NCBI GenBank assembly: GCA_905221605.1 | Contig: CAJNDS010002071.1 | Coordinates: 642,912-706,911 of the forward strand | Source: Symbiodinium natans | Taxonomy: Eukaryota > Sar > Dinophyceae > Suessiales > Symbiodiniaceae | Reading direction: 5' to 3' | Length of the DNA: 64,000 nucleotides | Shown: positions 7,805 to 19,387 of the stretch, piece after piece | Layout of the letters: each line of letters opens with the position of its first letter | Numbering within the stretch: position 1 is the first letter of the stretch | The notes under the pieces: generated by a model | The model's database searches: none | Told to the model about the DNA's origin: nothing | The model's input: the letters and a program-made list of their open reading frames with translations, nothing else | Program-made: the position numbers and the translations under genes

Positions 7805-8200
7805 GTTTAGAGTTTAGGGTTTGGGGTTTGGGGTTTAGGGTTCAGGGTTTGGGGTTTAGGGTTTAGGGTTCAGGGTTTGGGGTTTAGGGTTTAGGGTTTA
7901 GGGTTTGGGGTTTGGGGTTTAGGGTTTAGGGTTTAGGGTTTAGGGTTTGGGGTTTGGAGTTTAGGGTTTGGGGTTTAGGGTTTAGGGTTTAGGGTTTAGG
8001 GTTCAGGGTTTGGGGTTGGGGGTTGGGGGTTGGGGGTTTCGGGTTTGGGGTTTGGAGTTTAGGGTTTGGGGTTGGGGGTTTAGGGTTTGGGGTTTAGGGT
8101 TTGGGGTTTTGGGGTTTAGGGCTTGGGGTTGGGGGTTGGGGGTTTCGGGTTTGGGGTTTGGGGTATGGGGTTTAGGGTGTGGGGTTTGGGGTTTGGGGAA
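7800..8200 (+). repeat. Long degenerate TTTAGGG/TTTGGGG array
   Basis: About 400 bp of mixed TTTAGGG, TTTGGGG, TTCAGGG and TTGGGGG units. Both strands are open over long stretches, giving spurious repetitive ORFs. Confidence 0.95.
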
Positions 8201-8391
8201 GCACTGATAATATTTGCCCGTGAGAATCCCGGAACCAAAAGAATTGGAAGCTTTATCAGTCAGTGACGCATTGCACCATGGCCACAATTACAAGCCTCGA
8301 AGGGGGTTTACGGTTTAGGGTTTTCAGGGTTCAGGGTTTAGGGTTTAGGGTTTAGGGGCTGGGGTTTAGGGACTGGGTTTAGGGTTTTTTC

Positions 8392-8505
8392 CTCAACAAC
8401 GCAATGCCCATGGCTACACAAAATGCCGGGGTTTTGAGCGCGCAAAGCATTCCAGGTCCTGAGGTCGCACAAGCCACTCTTACAAGCGAAGCTAAGGCCA
8501 GAATC
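8392..8505 (+). CDS. Candidate exon, unknown gene
   Basis: Encodes NNAMPMATQNAGVLSAQS and continues open to a TAG near 8520. It is bordered by TTTAGGG arrays on both sides. No family recognised, and splice sites were not fixed. Confidence 0.4.
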
Positions 8506-8951
8506 TGTACAAGGTTAAACTAGGGTTTAGGGTTTAGGGTTTAGGGTTTAGGGTTTAGGGTTAGTTATGCTCTGAGATCCTGTACTTGCTGAACGCTCTG
8601 CGCTAACAGCTCAACGTGTAGATGTTGTGTTTTCCCTCTTGGGTTGAATTTGAAGAGGATCATACTTCGGAACACCTTACAGACTTACTGGCTCAAAACC
8701 CAACTTTTCAACTTTTGGGCTTCTTATAAGTTAGTAGTTTATTCTGAAAGTTTCAACTTTATTTCCTTGATTTTGGGGCCAGTAAGCAGAAGGTTTCGAG
8801 GGGTTGAGAGCACCAAGGGCCAGGAACACCCAGGGCCAAGCTAGCAAACAGCCCTGAACCCCAAACCCCAAGCCCTAAACCCTAAACCCTAAGCCCCAAA
8901 CCCTAAACCCTAAACCCCAAACCCCAAACCCTAAACCCTGAACCCAGCCAG

Positions 8952-9037
8952 GTCGCTGAAGCGGAGGAGGCGGTTTTGGAGGCCGTGGTTGCGGAGGCGA
9001 CCAAGCTGGGAGAGGTCGGCGGAGCGAAACCTGCAGG
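8952..9037 (+). CDS. Candidate exon, Ala/Glu-rich
   Basis: AG at 8950-8951 and GT at 9038-9039 frame a segment encoding VAEAEEAVLEAVVAEATKLG and further residues. Helical, coiled-coil-like composition resembles other islands in the window (11558, 14886, 39298). Confidence 0.5.
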
Positions 9038-9248
9038 GTTTAGGGTTTTAGGGTTTAGGGTTTAGGGCTTCGGGTTTTAGTTTTAGGGTTTAAGCTTGAA
9101 GGTTTCAGGTTCAAGGTTCAGGGAGTTTAGGGACGAACTCATTGTGTTTCTGTGTTCTGTTTACGTCCAGTCTGGGCTTAGGGGAATGCTGCTCGATAGG
9201 TTTTGGGCGTGCTTTGGGGCGGTTGTAGGGCCTGCAGCTTATCAGAAG

Positions 9249-9362
9249 GACTACTCTAGGGTCGGAAGAATTACTAGTAGTATCCCTTCAGGATCCCTTT
9301 ATATTCTACTATAATAACCCCCCAAAAAACCCTATTCTAATCATTAAGGCCCCTATATTGCA
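9249..9362. mobile_element. Element family I, copy 1
   Basis: Carries GGGTCGGAAGAATTACTAG, CTATAATAACCCCCCAAAA and AGGCCCCTATATT. Similar sequence recurs at 11346-11450, and in reverse orientation at 14556-14690. Non-coding. Confidence 0.6.
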
Positions 9363-9539
9363 GTTTACAGCCCGGTGGGGGTGGTCCACCGGCCCTAAGT
9401 GTGTGTTTCTATCGTTTGCGCCTCGTCCTCAGTTGCCAGTAGAAACCCTTCACTCTCTCTTTTCGAGAGGCACGACAGCTACCGAACCCTAAACCCTCAA
9501 ACCAACCCTCATTCCTCAACCCTAAACCCGAATCCCGAA

Positions 9540-9636
9540 ACCCCAAACCCTAAACCCTAAACCCTAAACCCTAAACCCTAAACCCTAAACCCTAAACCCT
9601 AAACCCTAAACCCTAAACCCTAAACCCTAAACCCTA
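9540..9636 (-). repeat. Interstitial telomeric array (CCCTAAA)n
   Basis: About 13 near-perfect units ending next to the candidate exon at 9638. Confidence 0.95.
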
Positions 9637-9637
9637 G

Positions 9638-9966
9638 CATGGGTACACTCGAACTTGGATCCGGAAGTCGAGGGTGAGAGAGACTCAACCAGAAGCACCG
9701 ACTCGGTAGTCCCTTGAAGTTGTATTTCCCTCATGGATCATGGGGTTTAAGAGGATCATACTTAGGGGTGTAAGGGGTTAGGGTTTAGGGTTTAGGGTTT
9801 AGGGTTTAGGGTTAGGAATGGATTTCAGAGCCTTTCAAGGGCCATCTTTGCAGAGAGCGTGGCCCAACCATTGCCCGGGGTCCGTGTCAGGCCTGGTCGG
9901 AAGGTGCGTGTCGCAAGGTGACCCCGGACCTGGTCGGGCTGCCAGACACAGCACTTCGGGGTGGCT
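9638..9966 (+). CDS. Candidate terminal exons of an unknown gene, split by a family C introner
   Basis: Exon 9638-9705 reads HGYTRTWIRKSRVRETQPEA and on. Joining across a GT-AG intron at 9706-9853 keeps the phase (CG+A) and continues ERGPTIARGPCQAWSEGACR to a TAA at about 9964. The intron begins GTAGTCCCTTGAAG and ends GGGCCATCTTTGCAG, a family C signature, and has TTTAGGG units inside. No domain recognised. Confidence 0.45.
9706..9853 (+). mobile_element. Introner family C, copy at 9.7 kb
   Basis: Shares GTnGnCCCTTGnn, a TTTAAGAGGATCATACTTAGG core and GGGCCATC near the 3' end with the copies at 2341 and 3551. A TTTAGGG array (about 9779-9812) sits after the core. Confidence 0.65.
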
Positions 9967-11557
9967 AAACCCTAAACCCTAAACCCTAAACCCCAAGCCC
10001 TAAACCCTGAACCCTAAACCCTAAACCCTAAACCCTAAACCCTAAACCCCAAGCCCTAAACCCTAAGCCCTAAGCCCTAAGCCCTAAACCCTAAACCCTA
10101 AACCCTAAACCCTAAACCCTAAACCCCGACCCTAAACCTAAACCCTAAACCCTCCACGACCCCACGTGTTGAACGTAAAGGGCTAGCAGGGCGTTGAGGA
10201 TTTTGCGAGCCTTCTGGGGTGTCATGATCCCAGAACTGCCACACAAAACGCAGATAAACCCTGAACCCTAACCCAGACCCCTGGGAGGATCCAAAAAATA
10301 GAACCCCCAAATGGTACCCTATACTACTATTGGGTCATTCTTAGGAACCCTTAAGGGGATCCATTTTTTGGATCCTCCCAGGGGTCTGGGAATATGCTGG
10401 GATTCAGCCGCGGCTTACGAAGGGGTCGGTCGAAGACTTGTCAAGACCCTCCAGAATCCGGGACTTCAGGGCTTCAGGGCTTCTGGGTTAGGCTTTACTG
10501 TAGGGCTGAGGGATTGGGATGGTTTCATGGCTGTTTAGCCGCAGAGTTCTGTGGCCCAGACTAACCAAAACCCTAAACCCCCTAAACCCCCTAAACCCCA
10601 ACCCCTAAACCCTAAGGAGCCTTGCGCCGTGAGCCTGTGGTACGCTAGGGTGTGGAGGGCAGTAGAACCCAAGAGCTCTCCCTTGCAATGCGAACCCCAA
10701 ACCCTAAACCCGAAACCCTAAACCCTATAGCCATCTAGCAGTTGACTCCAGGTTGAAACGGTTAAATTTAGGGGCTTTAAATTGGAATCCAGCTTCGTGT
10801 ATCGACCGCCCTCCCAACAAAGAAACGCCCATCCCCTACCTCTCCTTCATAGCACCGTAGTTTTGGACTATCCCTTGCCTGTTAGGTAAGTTCGTCCAGA
10901 ACCCCAAGAAGAGAACATGGCCCACCTCCCTCAAAAGGGCACGTTCCTCGATGCTGCTGTGACGGAGTCTCCCGAAGAGGCCCAAGCAATCCGCGCGGAG
11001 GCCAGCCGCGCAAAAGAGGGGCAAGTCTACGGGTATTGTAGACTTTACAGGCATACACACGTATACCCTAAACCCTAAACCCTGTACACATGTATATGCA
11101 CGTGGCGTGCGCATGTAAGAGGATCATCTATAAGTTGATTCGACCAAGCATCTGGCAACGGAGCTTCGATTTAGGGTTTAGGGTTTAGGGTTTAGAGTTT
11201 AGGGTTTAGGGTTTAGGGTTTAGGTGTTAGTGCTCGAAGATCTCATGAGTCTATTGCCGTGCTGACGACGAAGCCCTACACGTCTGAAGGGCGCAGAATT
11301 CAAAGCTCCCAAAGACGAACATTCACCCTACATCCTGAACCTGAATATAGGGTCGAATTACTATTAGTATTCCGTTATGGCATCTTTGTAACTATACTCT
11401 AATGACCCCCCAAAACCCTATTCGAATTATTCAGGCCCCTATATTAAGCTCTAAACCCTAACCCCTAACCCCTAAACCCTAAACCCTAAACCCTAAACGC
11501 TAAACCCTAAGCCCTAAACCCTAAACCCTAAACCCTAACCCCTAACCTCTTTTCAAG
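9967..11557. other. Non-coding stretch dominated by telomere-type repeats and inverted repeats
   Basis: Holds CCCTAAA/CCCTAAG arrays (about 9966-10155), the hairpin element at 10272, short arrays near 10565-10615, 10695-10725, 11171-11223 and 11450-11545, and a family I copy at 11346-11450. No convincing gene seen. Confidence 0.5.
10272..10390. mobile_element. 119-bp element with 28-bp perfect terminal inverted repeats
   Basis: The left arm CCCAGACCCCTGGGAGGATC plus eight more bases is exactly complementary to the right arm at 10363-10390. The 63-bp middle has no coding capacity. Perfect arms suggest recent insertion or strong conservation. No clear TSD was seen. Confidence 0.8.
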
Positions 11558-11625
11558 GAAGAGGCACGCAAGCAAGCCGAGCGACAAGAGCGGGCCAGGC
11601 GCCTCTCGGGGGGACGTTTCTTGTG
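11558..11625 (+). CDS. Candidate exon, charged coiled-coil type
   Basis: Acceptor TTTTCAAG at 11557, followed by EEARKQAERQERARRLSGGR. The charged heptad-like composition looks genuine; the 3' end is unresolved. No family recognised. Confidence 0.5.
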
Positions 11626-14012
11626 TCTCTCTCTTCGTCTCATGGTTTAGGGTTTAGGTTTAGGGTTTAGGGTGTAGGGTCTTCTGTGTCTGACTGTTTC
11701 TCTCTGTCTCTGTGTCCCTGTCTCTCTTCAGATCTTTTGGGCGTGTGGTTACAAGGGCTCTGGTGATTTCAGCCGTTTTGCTGGGGTGTCGCGCTTCATT
11801 TGTCTTGTCTGGATTGTCGGGCGCAACTGTGCCCTGCATTGTAAAGCCAACGAATACAGGGAGTTTCTCAGACTTTTTGTGCCAAAAGAGCGGCCATTTT
11901 GGCAGAGTGAGCACAATCAAGAGAATATCAGCAATTCCGACCAATACTTACACAAAATTGCATTACCTATGAAACGTGTGCGATGTCGCATTGGAGTTTT
12001 AGAGATTTAAGGTGTTCGTCTTTGCTGTTGAGGATAACGGAAATGGGAGCATGATCATGCGACAGTGGGTTGGGGCTAACCTTAATTAACCCCAAGTTTT
12101 TAGGGGTCACGGAGGTAAACCCTAAACCCTACACCCTAAACCCTAAGCCAGGTGGTGTCCCCCGAGTCCTGATCGCCTGGCGCTGTGGCTTCGGGCGGGC
12201 GCAAGCTTGACGCTATGCGATGCAGCGAGGTGCCACGTGCAAGGGTGGTGGGCCTTGGGGCTTCTAGGGTTTAGGGTTTAGGGTTTAGGGTTTAGGGTTT
12301 GGGGTTTGGGGTTTGGGGTTTGGGGTTTACGGTTTGCGGTTTACGGTTTAGGGCTTAGGGCTTAGGGTTTAGGGTTGCTCTTTTCCCCGCCTCCGCAGGT
12401 ACTGTGCTGTAGAAGGAAATGTTGCAGGGAATGCGTCGAAGGGTGCGCGGTGCGCCTTCGCTTGTTGCGGTGGCACGTGGCCAGCGAAGCTCCAGATCAT
12501 GCAGTGTATTGTTGGAAAGAGCTCTAACCCTTAAGCTAGAATCCTCAGCCTCAAGCCTCATCAACCCAATCTGAGCCTGAAATCCGAGTTCTAATCCTCC
12601 ACCCTAAAAACTCATTGCACGCTACCTTAGGTCGTAAAACCCCGCTCCAAATCTTGAAGCCTTCAAGCCCCAACTACCCTCCCTCCACCTGTTATGGGCC
12701 GGCGACCAGGAGTAATTAAGCCCTGATTCGCGTTTTTAGGGTTTAGGCTCCCTTGTAACCCCCTTTCAACCAAAGCGGGTACAATACCCTTATTCCTAGG
12801 AATAGGCTACTCTTGGGTCTAGGGGTTGTGGTAGCATTCCCGAAGCCCGATCAACCCAAATTACCCCAAATGCTGGCGGGGCCCAGACTCTTGAAGCCTC
12901 CCTCAGCCCCCAAACCGTAAACCCGAAACCCGAAACCCGAAACCCTAAACCCTAAACCCTAAACCCTAAACCCTATCAGGCAGACTTCTGTAGCTCAGCT
13001 CTGTGAGGCGCTTTGCTCTTAAGCTCGTCTGATTTTGGGGGCTTTTTAGGGCTTTTTCGGGTTTAGGGTTCAGGGTTTAGGGGTAGGGAGGGATTATAAG
13101 GTTTTAGGTTGAAGGCTTAAAGGGTTTAGGGTTTGCAGGATTTAGGGTTTAGGGATTAAAAAGGTTTAAGAAACAAGGGTTTAGGGGTTTTAGGCTGAAG
13201 TTTAAAGGTTACAGGGTTCAGGGGCTTTTAGGTTTAAGGTTAAAGGTTAGAGGGTTTAGGGAATATTTAAGTTTAAGGCTTAAAGGTTAAAGGGTTTAGG
13301 GTTTACAGGGTTTAGGGTTTAAAATTTAGGGTTATAAGGCTTAAGGTCTAAGGTTTAAGGTTAAAGGGTTTACAGGGTTTAAAGGGTTTGCAGAATTTAG
13401 GGTTTTTGGTCTTTGTTGGCTTTATGGGGTTCGTAGGGCTTACAGGGTTTGCAGGTCTTCTGGGATTATCTAGGGCAACGCGAGTCCACTAGCTCACCTC
13501 GTGATTGCCAGGGGCTGTGCCCTTTAAAGGGGACTTAGGGTTAAGGGTTTAGGGTTGACAGTAGGGGTGTTAAGGCATACTCCAGGCATACGGGAGGCCA
13601 TGTTTCAAAATATTGGTCCATGATTTCATGTTGGCACCCTAACCTTTGTTGATGAATGAAGAAACAGTAACTTGGTGATACCTGGTGTAGCATGTAACAA
13701 GGCCCAGGCTGGGCTCACAAGATTAGACAAGCCCCCATGTCTTACTTTAAAAACAGTCTGTTTGCCCAAAAAGATTCCTCCCGCTCCTCTCATCATGCTG
13801 GGTCACGCAGTACCTTGCCTTCGGGTTTAGGGGCCTAGGGGGACAACCACGAATACACCGCAATGGCAGGCCAACTGTTCATTACTGTTCATTACTGTCA
13901 CTGGGATGCCCTTGAGCGGTAACACCTCCCTTCATATTCAACATCATCCCCCCCCCCCCCCCCCCCCCCCCCACCCAAGAAAGAAAAAAACATGGTGTGT
14001 AAATGTATGTGG

Positions 14013-14110
14013 GTGGCTGTCAAAATTATGGTCCGTTTTTGGATCCGTATTTTAATACGGCACCTATAATAGCTAGGGTACCCCAAAAGGGATCATAATT
14101 TTGACAACCA
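14013..14110. mobile_element. MITE family E, copy 2
   Basis: TGGCTGTCAAAATTATGGTCC at the left (one base over the TIR core) and GATCATAATTTTGACAACCA at the right, with the family core ATACGGCACC. Confidence 0.75.
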
Positions 14111-14369
14111 GCTATGCGTACATACATGTATAATAAATATAAATATTATTTATATTTACATTTATATATAGCTACATAACGTTCTTATTTTTTCAGGGGG
14201 GGGCGTTCATGACAGGCAGCCGTGCTGTGCGTCCGGGAGGCAGCCCAGGAACCCTTTGGGAGAATGCAGGGTTTAGGGTTTAGGGTTTAGGGTTTAGGAG
14301 TTAGGGTTTAGGGTTTAGGATTTAGGGTTTAGGGTTTGGATTTTGAGGTTTAGGGTCCATTGTCGTCCC

Positions 14370-14468
14370 TTGGGAAGTTCTCCTTATACTAACAGTCCGT
14401 AGTAGGGTTATATTCGGGGATACGATAATCCCTATTAAGGACTGTTAGTATAAGGGGGAACATCCCAA
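14370..14468. mobile_element. MITE family D, complete copy
   Basis: Starts TTGGGAAGTTC, ends GAACATCCCAA, with arms TATACTAACAGTCC / GGACTGTTAGTATA. Flanks GTCGTCCC (14362-14369) and GTAGTCCC (14469-14476) form a 7-of-8 TSD. Confidence 0.85.
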
Positions 14469-14555
14469 GTAGTCCCTCTCTATGTACAACAAACAAAGTA
14501 AGTATAGGACAACTCGAGGCCAAGTTGCAAATGAGCTGTGAAGACACGGGCCCGA

Positions 14556-14690
14556 GCTACTATAGGGAGCCTTAATGTTTAAAATAGGGTTTGGGGGTGA
14601 TTATAGTATACTTATATAGGGGGCCTGAGGGAATGCCATTAGTAATTATTCCGACCCCTATACTACTAATCTAGTAGCTCGAGTCAGCAG
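14556..14690. mobile_element. Element family I in reverse orientation
   Basis: Begins CGAGCTACTATAGGG and ends TAGTAGCTCG, giving an inverted repeat. Interior GGGTTTGGGGGTGATTATAG and GGAATGCCATTAGTAATTATTCCG match the reverse complement of the copies at 9249 and 11346. Confidence 0.6.
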
Positions 14691-14885
14691 TGAGCCTGCT
14701 GCGGATGTTCTGGGCTTGCATGGCCTGCATGGCCTCTAAGTCAGTTTTCCCGAACCCTAAACCCTCAACCCTAAACCCCAAACCTAAAAGCGGAGGAGCC
14801 CAACTCATCCCCAAAGCTGACTTTTGTTCAGGTCTGGGGATTAGTTTAGGGTTTAGGGTTTAGGGTTTAGGGTTTAGGGTTTAAG

Positions 14886-14962
14886 GAGGTTTCGGGTTGC
14901 GAGGATGCCTTGGAAGCTGCGGCGGCTGCTGATGAGGCGAGCAAGGAGGCCAGAGCAAAGCG
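14886..14962 (+). CDS. Candidate exon, Ala/Glu-rich
   Basis: Encodes EVSGCEDALEAAAAADEASK followed by EARAKR and a canonical donor GTGAGT at 14963. Preceded by a TTTAGGG array. No family recognised. Confidence 0.55.
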
Positions 14963-15253
14963 GTGAGTTTTGGTGATGGTTTTGCCCTAAGGGTTTAGGG
15001 TTTAGGGTTAGGGTTTAGGGTTCAGCAGCTCCGGGTCGAGCAATCTCCAGTAGAGCCGCCGTTTGGGCTCTCGAAAAAAACCCACCCACCCAGAGAATCC
15101 CAAAACATTAAGAAATAAAAAGTTTACATTTTTCATCAGCAAGGCCTGTCCTCCAACCTCACTCTGTCATGGCAGGAGGGGGGGAGGGGGCTGGGGGCTG
15201 GAGGGAGGGGGGGGGGGGAGGGGGGGCGGGGGGGTGCCGCAGGGGGAGGGAGG

Positions 15254-17456
15254 GGGGGAAGAAATGACCCTTAGCCACGAAGGAAATGACCCTTAGCCAC
15301 GAAGAAATGACCCTTAGCCACGAAGAAATGACCCTTAGCCACGAAGGAAATGACCCTTAGCCACGAAGGAAATGACCCTTAGCCACGAAGGAATTTACCC
15401 TTAGCCACGAAGAAATTACCCTTAGCCACGAAGAAATGACCCTTAGCCACGAAAAATGACCATTAGCCACGACATGACCCTTAGCCACGAAGGAAATGAC
15501 CCTTAGCCACGAAGGAAATTACCCTTAGCCACGAAGAAATTACCCTTAGCCACGAAAAAATGGCCCTTAGCACCCAGGAAATGGCCCATAGCGACCAAGA
15601 AATGGCCCTTAGCGACGAAGAAATGGCCCTTAGCGAAGAAATTGCCCTTAGCCACGAAGAAATGACCCTTAGCCACGAAGAAACTGACCCTTAGCCACGA
15701 AGAAATGACCCTTAGCCACGAAGAAATGAAACGAAAAATGACCCTTAGCCACGAAGGAAATGACCCTTAGCCACGAAGGAATTTACCCTTAGCCACGAAG
15801 AAATTAGCCACGAAGAAATGGCCCTTAGCACCCAGGAAATGGCCCTTAGCACCCAGGAAATGGCCCTTAGCGACCAAGAAATGGCCCTTAGCGACGAAGA
15901 AATGGCCCTTAGCGAAGAAATTGCCCTTAGCCACGAAGAAATGACCCTTAGCCACGAAGAAATGACCCTTAGCCACGAAGAAATGACCCTTAGCCACGAA
16001 GAAATGACCCTTAGCCACGAAGAAATGACCCTTAGCCACGAAGAAATGACCCTTGGCCACGAAGGAAATGACCCTTAGCCACGAAGGAATTTACCCTTAG
16101 CCACGAAGAAATTACCCTTAGCCACGAAGAAATGGCCCTTAGCACCCAGGAAATGGCCCTTAGCACCCAGGAAATGGCCCTTAGCGACCAAGAAATGGCC
16201 CTTAGCGACGAAGAAATGGCCCTTAGCGAAGAAATTGCCCTTAGCCACGAAGAAATGACCCTTAGCCACGAAGAAATGACCCTTAGCCACGAAGAAATGA
16301 CCCTTAGCCACCAAGAAATGACCCTTAGCCACGAAATGACCCTTAGCCACGAAGGAAATGACCCTTAGCCACGAAGGAAATTACCCTTAGCCACGAAGAA
16401 ATTACCCTTAGCCACGAAAAAATGGCCCTTAGCACCCAGGAAATGGCCCATAGCGACCAAGAAATAGCCCTTAGCGACGAAGAAATGGCCCTTAGCGACC
16501 AAGAAATGGCCCTTAGCGACGAAGAAATGGCCCTTAGCGAAGAAATTGCCCTTAGCCACGAAGAAATGACCCTTAGCCACGAAGAAATGACCCTTAGCCA
16601 CGAAGAAATGACCCTTAGCCACGAAAAATGACCATTAGCCACGAAATGACCCTTAGCCACGAAGGAAATGACCCTTAGCCACGAAGGAAATTACCCTTAG
16701 CCACGAAGAAATTACCCTTAGCCACGAAAAAATGGCCCTTAGCACCCAGGAAATGGCCCATAGCGACCAAGAAATGGCCCTTAGCGACGAAGAAATGGCC
16801 CTTAGCGAAGAAATTGCCCTTAGCCACGAAGAAATGACCCTTAGCCACGAAGAAATGACCCTTAGCCACGAAGAAATGACCCTTAGCCACCAAGAAGTGA
16901 CCCTTAGCTACGAAGAAATGACCCTTAGCCACGAAGAAATGACCCTTGGCCACGAAGGAAATGACCCTTAGCCACGAAGGAATTTACCCTTAGCCACGAA
17001 GAAATTACCCTTAGCCACGAAGAAATGGCCCTTAGCACCCAGGAAATGGCCCTTAGCACCCAGGAAATGGCCCTTAGCGACCAAGAAATGGCCCTTAGCG
17101 ACGAAGAAATGGCCCTTAGCGAAGAAATTGCCCTTAGCCACGAAGAAATGACCCTTAGCCACGAAGAAATGACCCTTAGCCACGAAGAAATGACCCTTAG
17201 CCACGAAGGAAATGACCCTTAGCCACGAAGGAATTTACCCTTAGCCACGAAGAAATTGCCCTTAGCCACGAAGAAATGGCCCTTAGCACCCAGGAAATGG
17301 CCCTTAGCACCAGGAAATGGCCCTTAGCGACCAAGAAATGGCCGTTAGCGACGAAGAAATGGCCCTTAGCGAGAAATTGCCCTTAGCCACGAAGAAATGA
17401 CCCTTAGCCACGAAGAAATGACCCTTAGCCACGAAGAAATGACCCTTAGCCACGAA
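15254..17456. repeat. 21-bp satellite with higher-order structure
   Basis: Tandem units of consensus GAAGAAATGACCCTTAGCCAC, with diverged types such as GAAATGGCCCTTAGCACCCAG and GAAATGGCCCTTAGCGACCAA. The unit types recur in the same order; the landmark GAAGGAA(T/A)TTACCC recurs near 15777, 16083, 16374, 16683, 16976 and 17227, giving a higher-order period of roughly 250-310 bp. Because 21 is a multiple of three, both strands have long open frames (SHEEMTL on +, VAKGHFF on -). I treat these as by-products of the repeat, not genes. Confidence 0.9.
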
Positions 17457-17829
17457 GGTGTATAGGGTTTAAATATATATGGTAAGAGAGGTTTAGGGAT
17501 TAGGGTTTAGGGTTTAGGGTGTAAGGTTTAGGGTTTAGGGTTGAGGGGTCCCTGGACCTCAGTATCATATACTTGGGCCCCAAAGTCCCAACACAAGAAG
17601 TACTTCCCTATTCAGGTACATGGACCCTTAGGGATTGGGGTGTTCACAGTGCGCGGCTTGGAGCCTAAACCCTAAACCCTAAACCCTAAACCCTAAACCC
17701 TAAACCCTGAACCCTGAACCCTGAACCCTAAGCCCTATAAGCCCGAAACCCTAAGCCTTAAACCCTAAACCCTAAGCCCTTTTTTGAAACATGGTTGCTG
17801 ATATTGGGTGACCTGCAGAGCATAGGCTG

Positions 17830-17999
17830 GGTTTGGGGTTTAGGGTTTGGGGACAAGAACAGGCAGAAGTGGTGTAAGCGATGCTGTATTTTGATGTCAG
17901 CCGCGCCAAACAACCCGGCCAGCGACTTCGCTTTTGAGCGTAAGGTTCGAAAAACAGGCCTTGTCATCAGTTCGAGAAACGCCGCATGTGTTCCCTGAC
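17830..17999 (+). CDS. Candidate 3'-terminal exon, unknown
   Basis: Open frame reading DKNRQKWCKRCCILMSAAPN, then continuing to a TGA at about 17998. Composition is exon-like, and telomeric repeats precede it. No family recognised; the start is unknown. Confidence 0.35.
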
Positions 18000-18204
18000 T
18001 GGGCTGCTTTAAGTTCCACCACAGCCTGCACAGGCCCACGTGCTCTGGGGTTAATGGGACGATGCATCTGTAGCTTTGCTTAGTTTACATACAGCACTAA
18101 ACCGTATGAATCCGATAACTCCTATAATATCAACCCCTAAACCCTAAACCCTAAACCATAATTAACCCTAAGCCCTAAACCCTAAACCCTAAACCCCCTA
18201 TCAG

Positions 18205-18265
18205 GAAGCGACAGACGACAAAGCATGTCGTGCCCAGGAGCTGGACCGGGCCTTGGACCTTGGGT
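18205..18265 (+). CDS. Candidate exon
   Basis: AG at 18203-18204 followed by EATDDKACRAQELDRALDLG. Flanked by CCCTAAA upstream and TTTAGGG downstream. No family recognised. Confidence 0.45.
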
Positions 18266-18531
18266 TCAGGGTTCAGGGCAGGGTTTAGGGTTTAGGGTTT
18301 AGGATTTAGGGTTTAGGGTTTAGGGTTTAGGGTTTACGGTTTACGGTTTAGGGTTTAGGGTTTAGGGTTTAGCGACCCTGGGTGCCCAACTTGAAGACAC
18401 CACTCCTAACTTAGGAGTTGTTGCTAAACTTTGTCTGGGCTAAACCCTAAACCCTAAACTCTAAACCCTAAACCCTAAACCCTAAACCCTAAACCCTAAC
18501 CCTAAACCCTAAACCCTAAACCCCCATACAG

Positions 18532-18767
18532 GGGAGGAGCTCAAGAGCATTTGGGGCCAGCCAAAGCCGAAGCCAGCAAAGGACCTGCAATCCCACATTC
18601 TTAGTAGCTGAGTCAGTACACTTTACACTTTTTGGGGTACTATAACACCCTAAAGAACTGAAAGTGTACACTTTTTTGGGGGCGTATGAACTCAGCAACT
18701 AAGCATTTCCAGACGTCACGAAGCAGTCCTAAGCCGAGTGGTTCTTAGTCGGGAAGTAGGGACTTAG
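18532..18767 (+). CDS. Candidate exon pair interrupted by a family A introner
   Basis: Exon 18532-18599 encodes GEELKSIWGQPKPKPAKDLQ. After the introner (18600-18703) the frame can continue in two ways: precise removal of element plus TSD reads SHISRRHEAVLSRVVLSREV to a stop near 18767, while use of the element's own GT gives a shorter reading to TAA near 18730. No family recognised. Confidence 0.4.
18600..18703 (+). mobile_element. Introner family A, copy 3
   Basis: Begins CTTAGTAGCTGAGTCAGTAC, ends ACTCAGCAACTAAG, length 104 bp. CATT flanks it at 18596-18599 and 18704-18707. The TSD does not start with G, so a TSD-derived GT/GC/GA donor is not available here. Confidence 0.85.
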
Positions 18768-19387
18768 GTAACCTGTACGATCCCTTAACCAGTCAAAGGG
18801 CCTATGCTTGATGTTAGTAGGGATACATTTGGTTTCGAATTGATGGTACTTTGTTGGGTACCCTCAATAGGAGGGGCCGCCTTCGAATAAGGGACCCCAT
18901 TTTAGAGAAGTGACCACACAAACTGTAAACCCCCACAAGTCCCAAACCCCGAAGTCCTAGGCCCGAACCCTTAAACACCCAAACCTGTAAACTCAACCCG
19001 AAACCCTAAACCCCAAAATTCGCCTCAGTTGCTCTAAGGGGACCCGCCATGTCCCTGAGCCCTAGAAGCCCCAGAATCTTTTACCTGGCCTCCAAATTTT
19101 GCGACAATGTTTAGGGTTTAGGGCTCAGGGCTAAGGGTTAGACGTCAGCCCCAGAAATATATAAATTGGCATGCGCAAGCTGCAAGCCATCTTGAAGGGC
19201 AAATCGGGGGTCTATGGGCAAACCCTGTAAGCCTCTAAACCCTAAACCCTAAACCCTAAACCCTGAACCCTAAACTACCCCTAAACCCTAAACTATCCCT
19301 AAACCCTAAACTACCCCTAAACCCTAAACCCTCTAAGCCTCCTACACCCTGAACCCTAAATCGTGAACCGACCTCCCAAAGACCCAG

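Larger units (their letters stand above)
11626..14885. other. Non-coding stretch, no gene recognised
   Basis: TTTAGGG variants occur at 12264-12380, 12915-12975, 13060-13420 (a very degenerate run with many deviating units), and 14268-14350. A poly-C tract of about 30 bases lies at 13947-13974. MITEs lie at 14013 (E), 14370 (D) and 14556 (I). An open frame at 11712-11972 (+) has a hydrophobic start but no recognised domain. Confidence 0.5.

Noticed and set aside
8003-8287. Pro-rich PNPKPQTLNPQPQ ORF
   Set aside because: It is the reverse reading of a degenerate telomeric array.
15767-17204. Repetitive MAKGHFFVAKGHFF and MALSTQEMALS proteins
   Set aside because: They arise from the 21-bp satellite, open in several frames on both strands, with no non-repetitive part.
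15254-17456. CRISPR array
   Set aside because: The repeat unit is contiguous without unique spacers, and the genome is eukaryotic.
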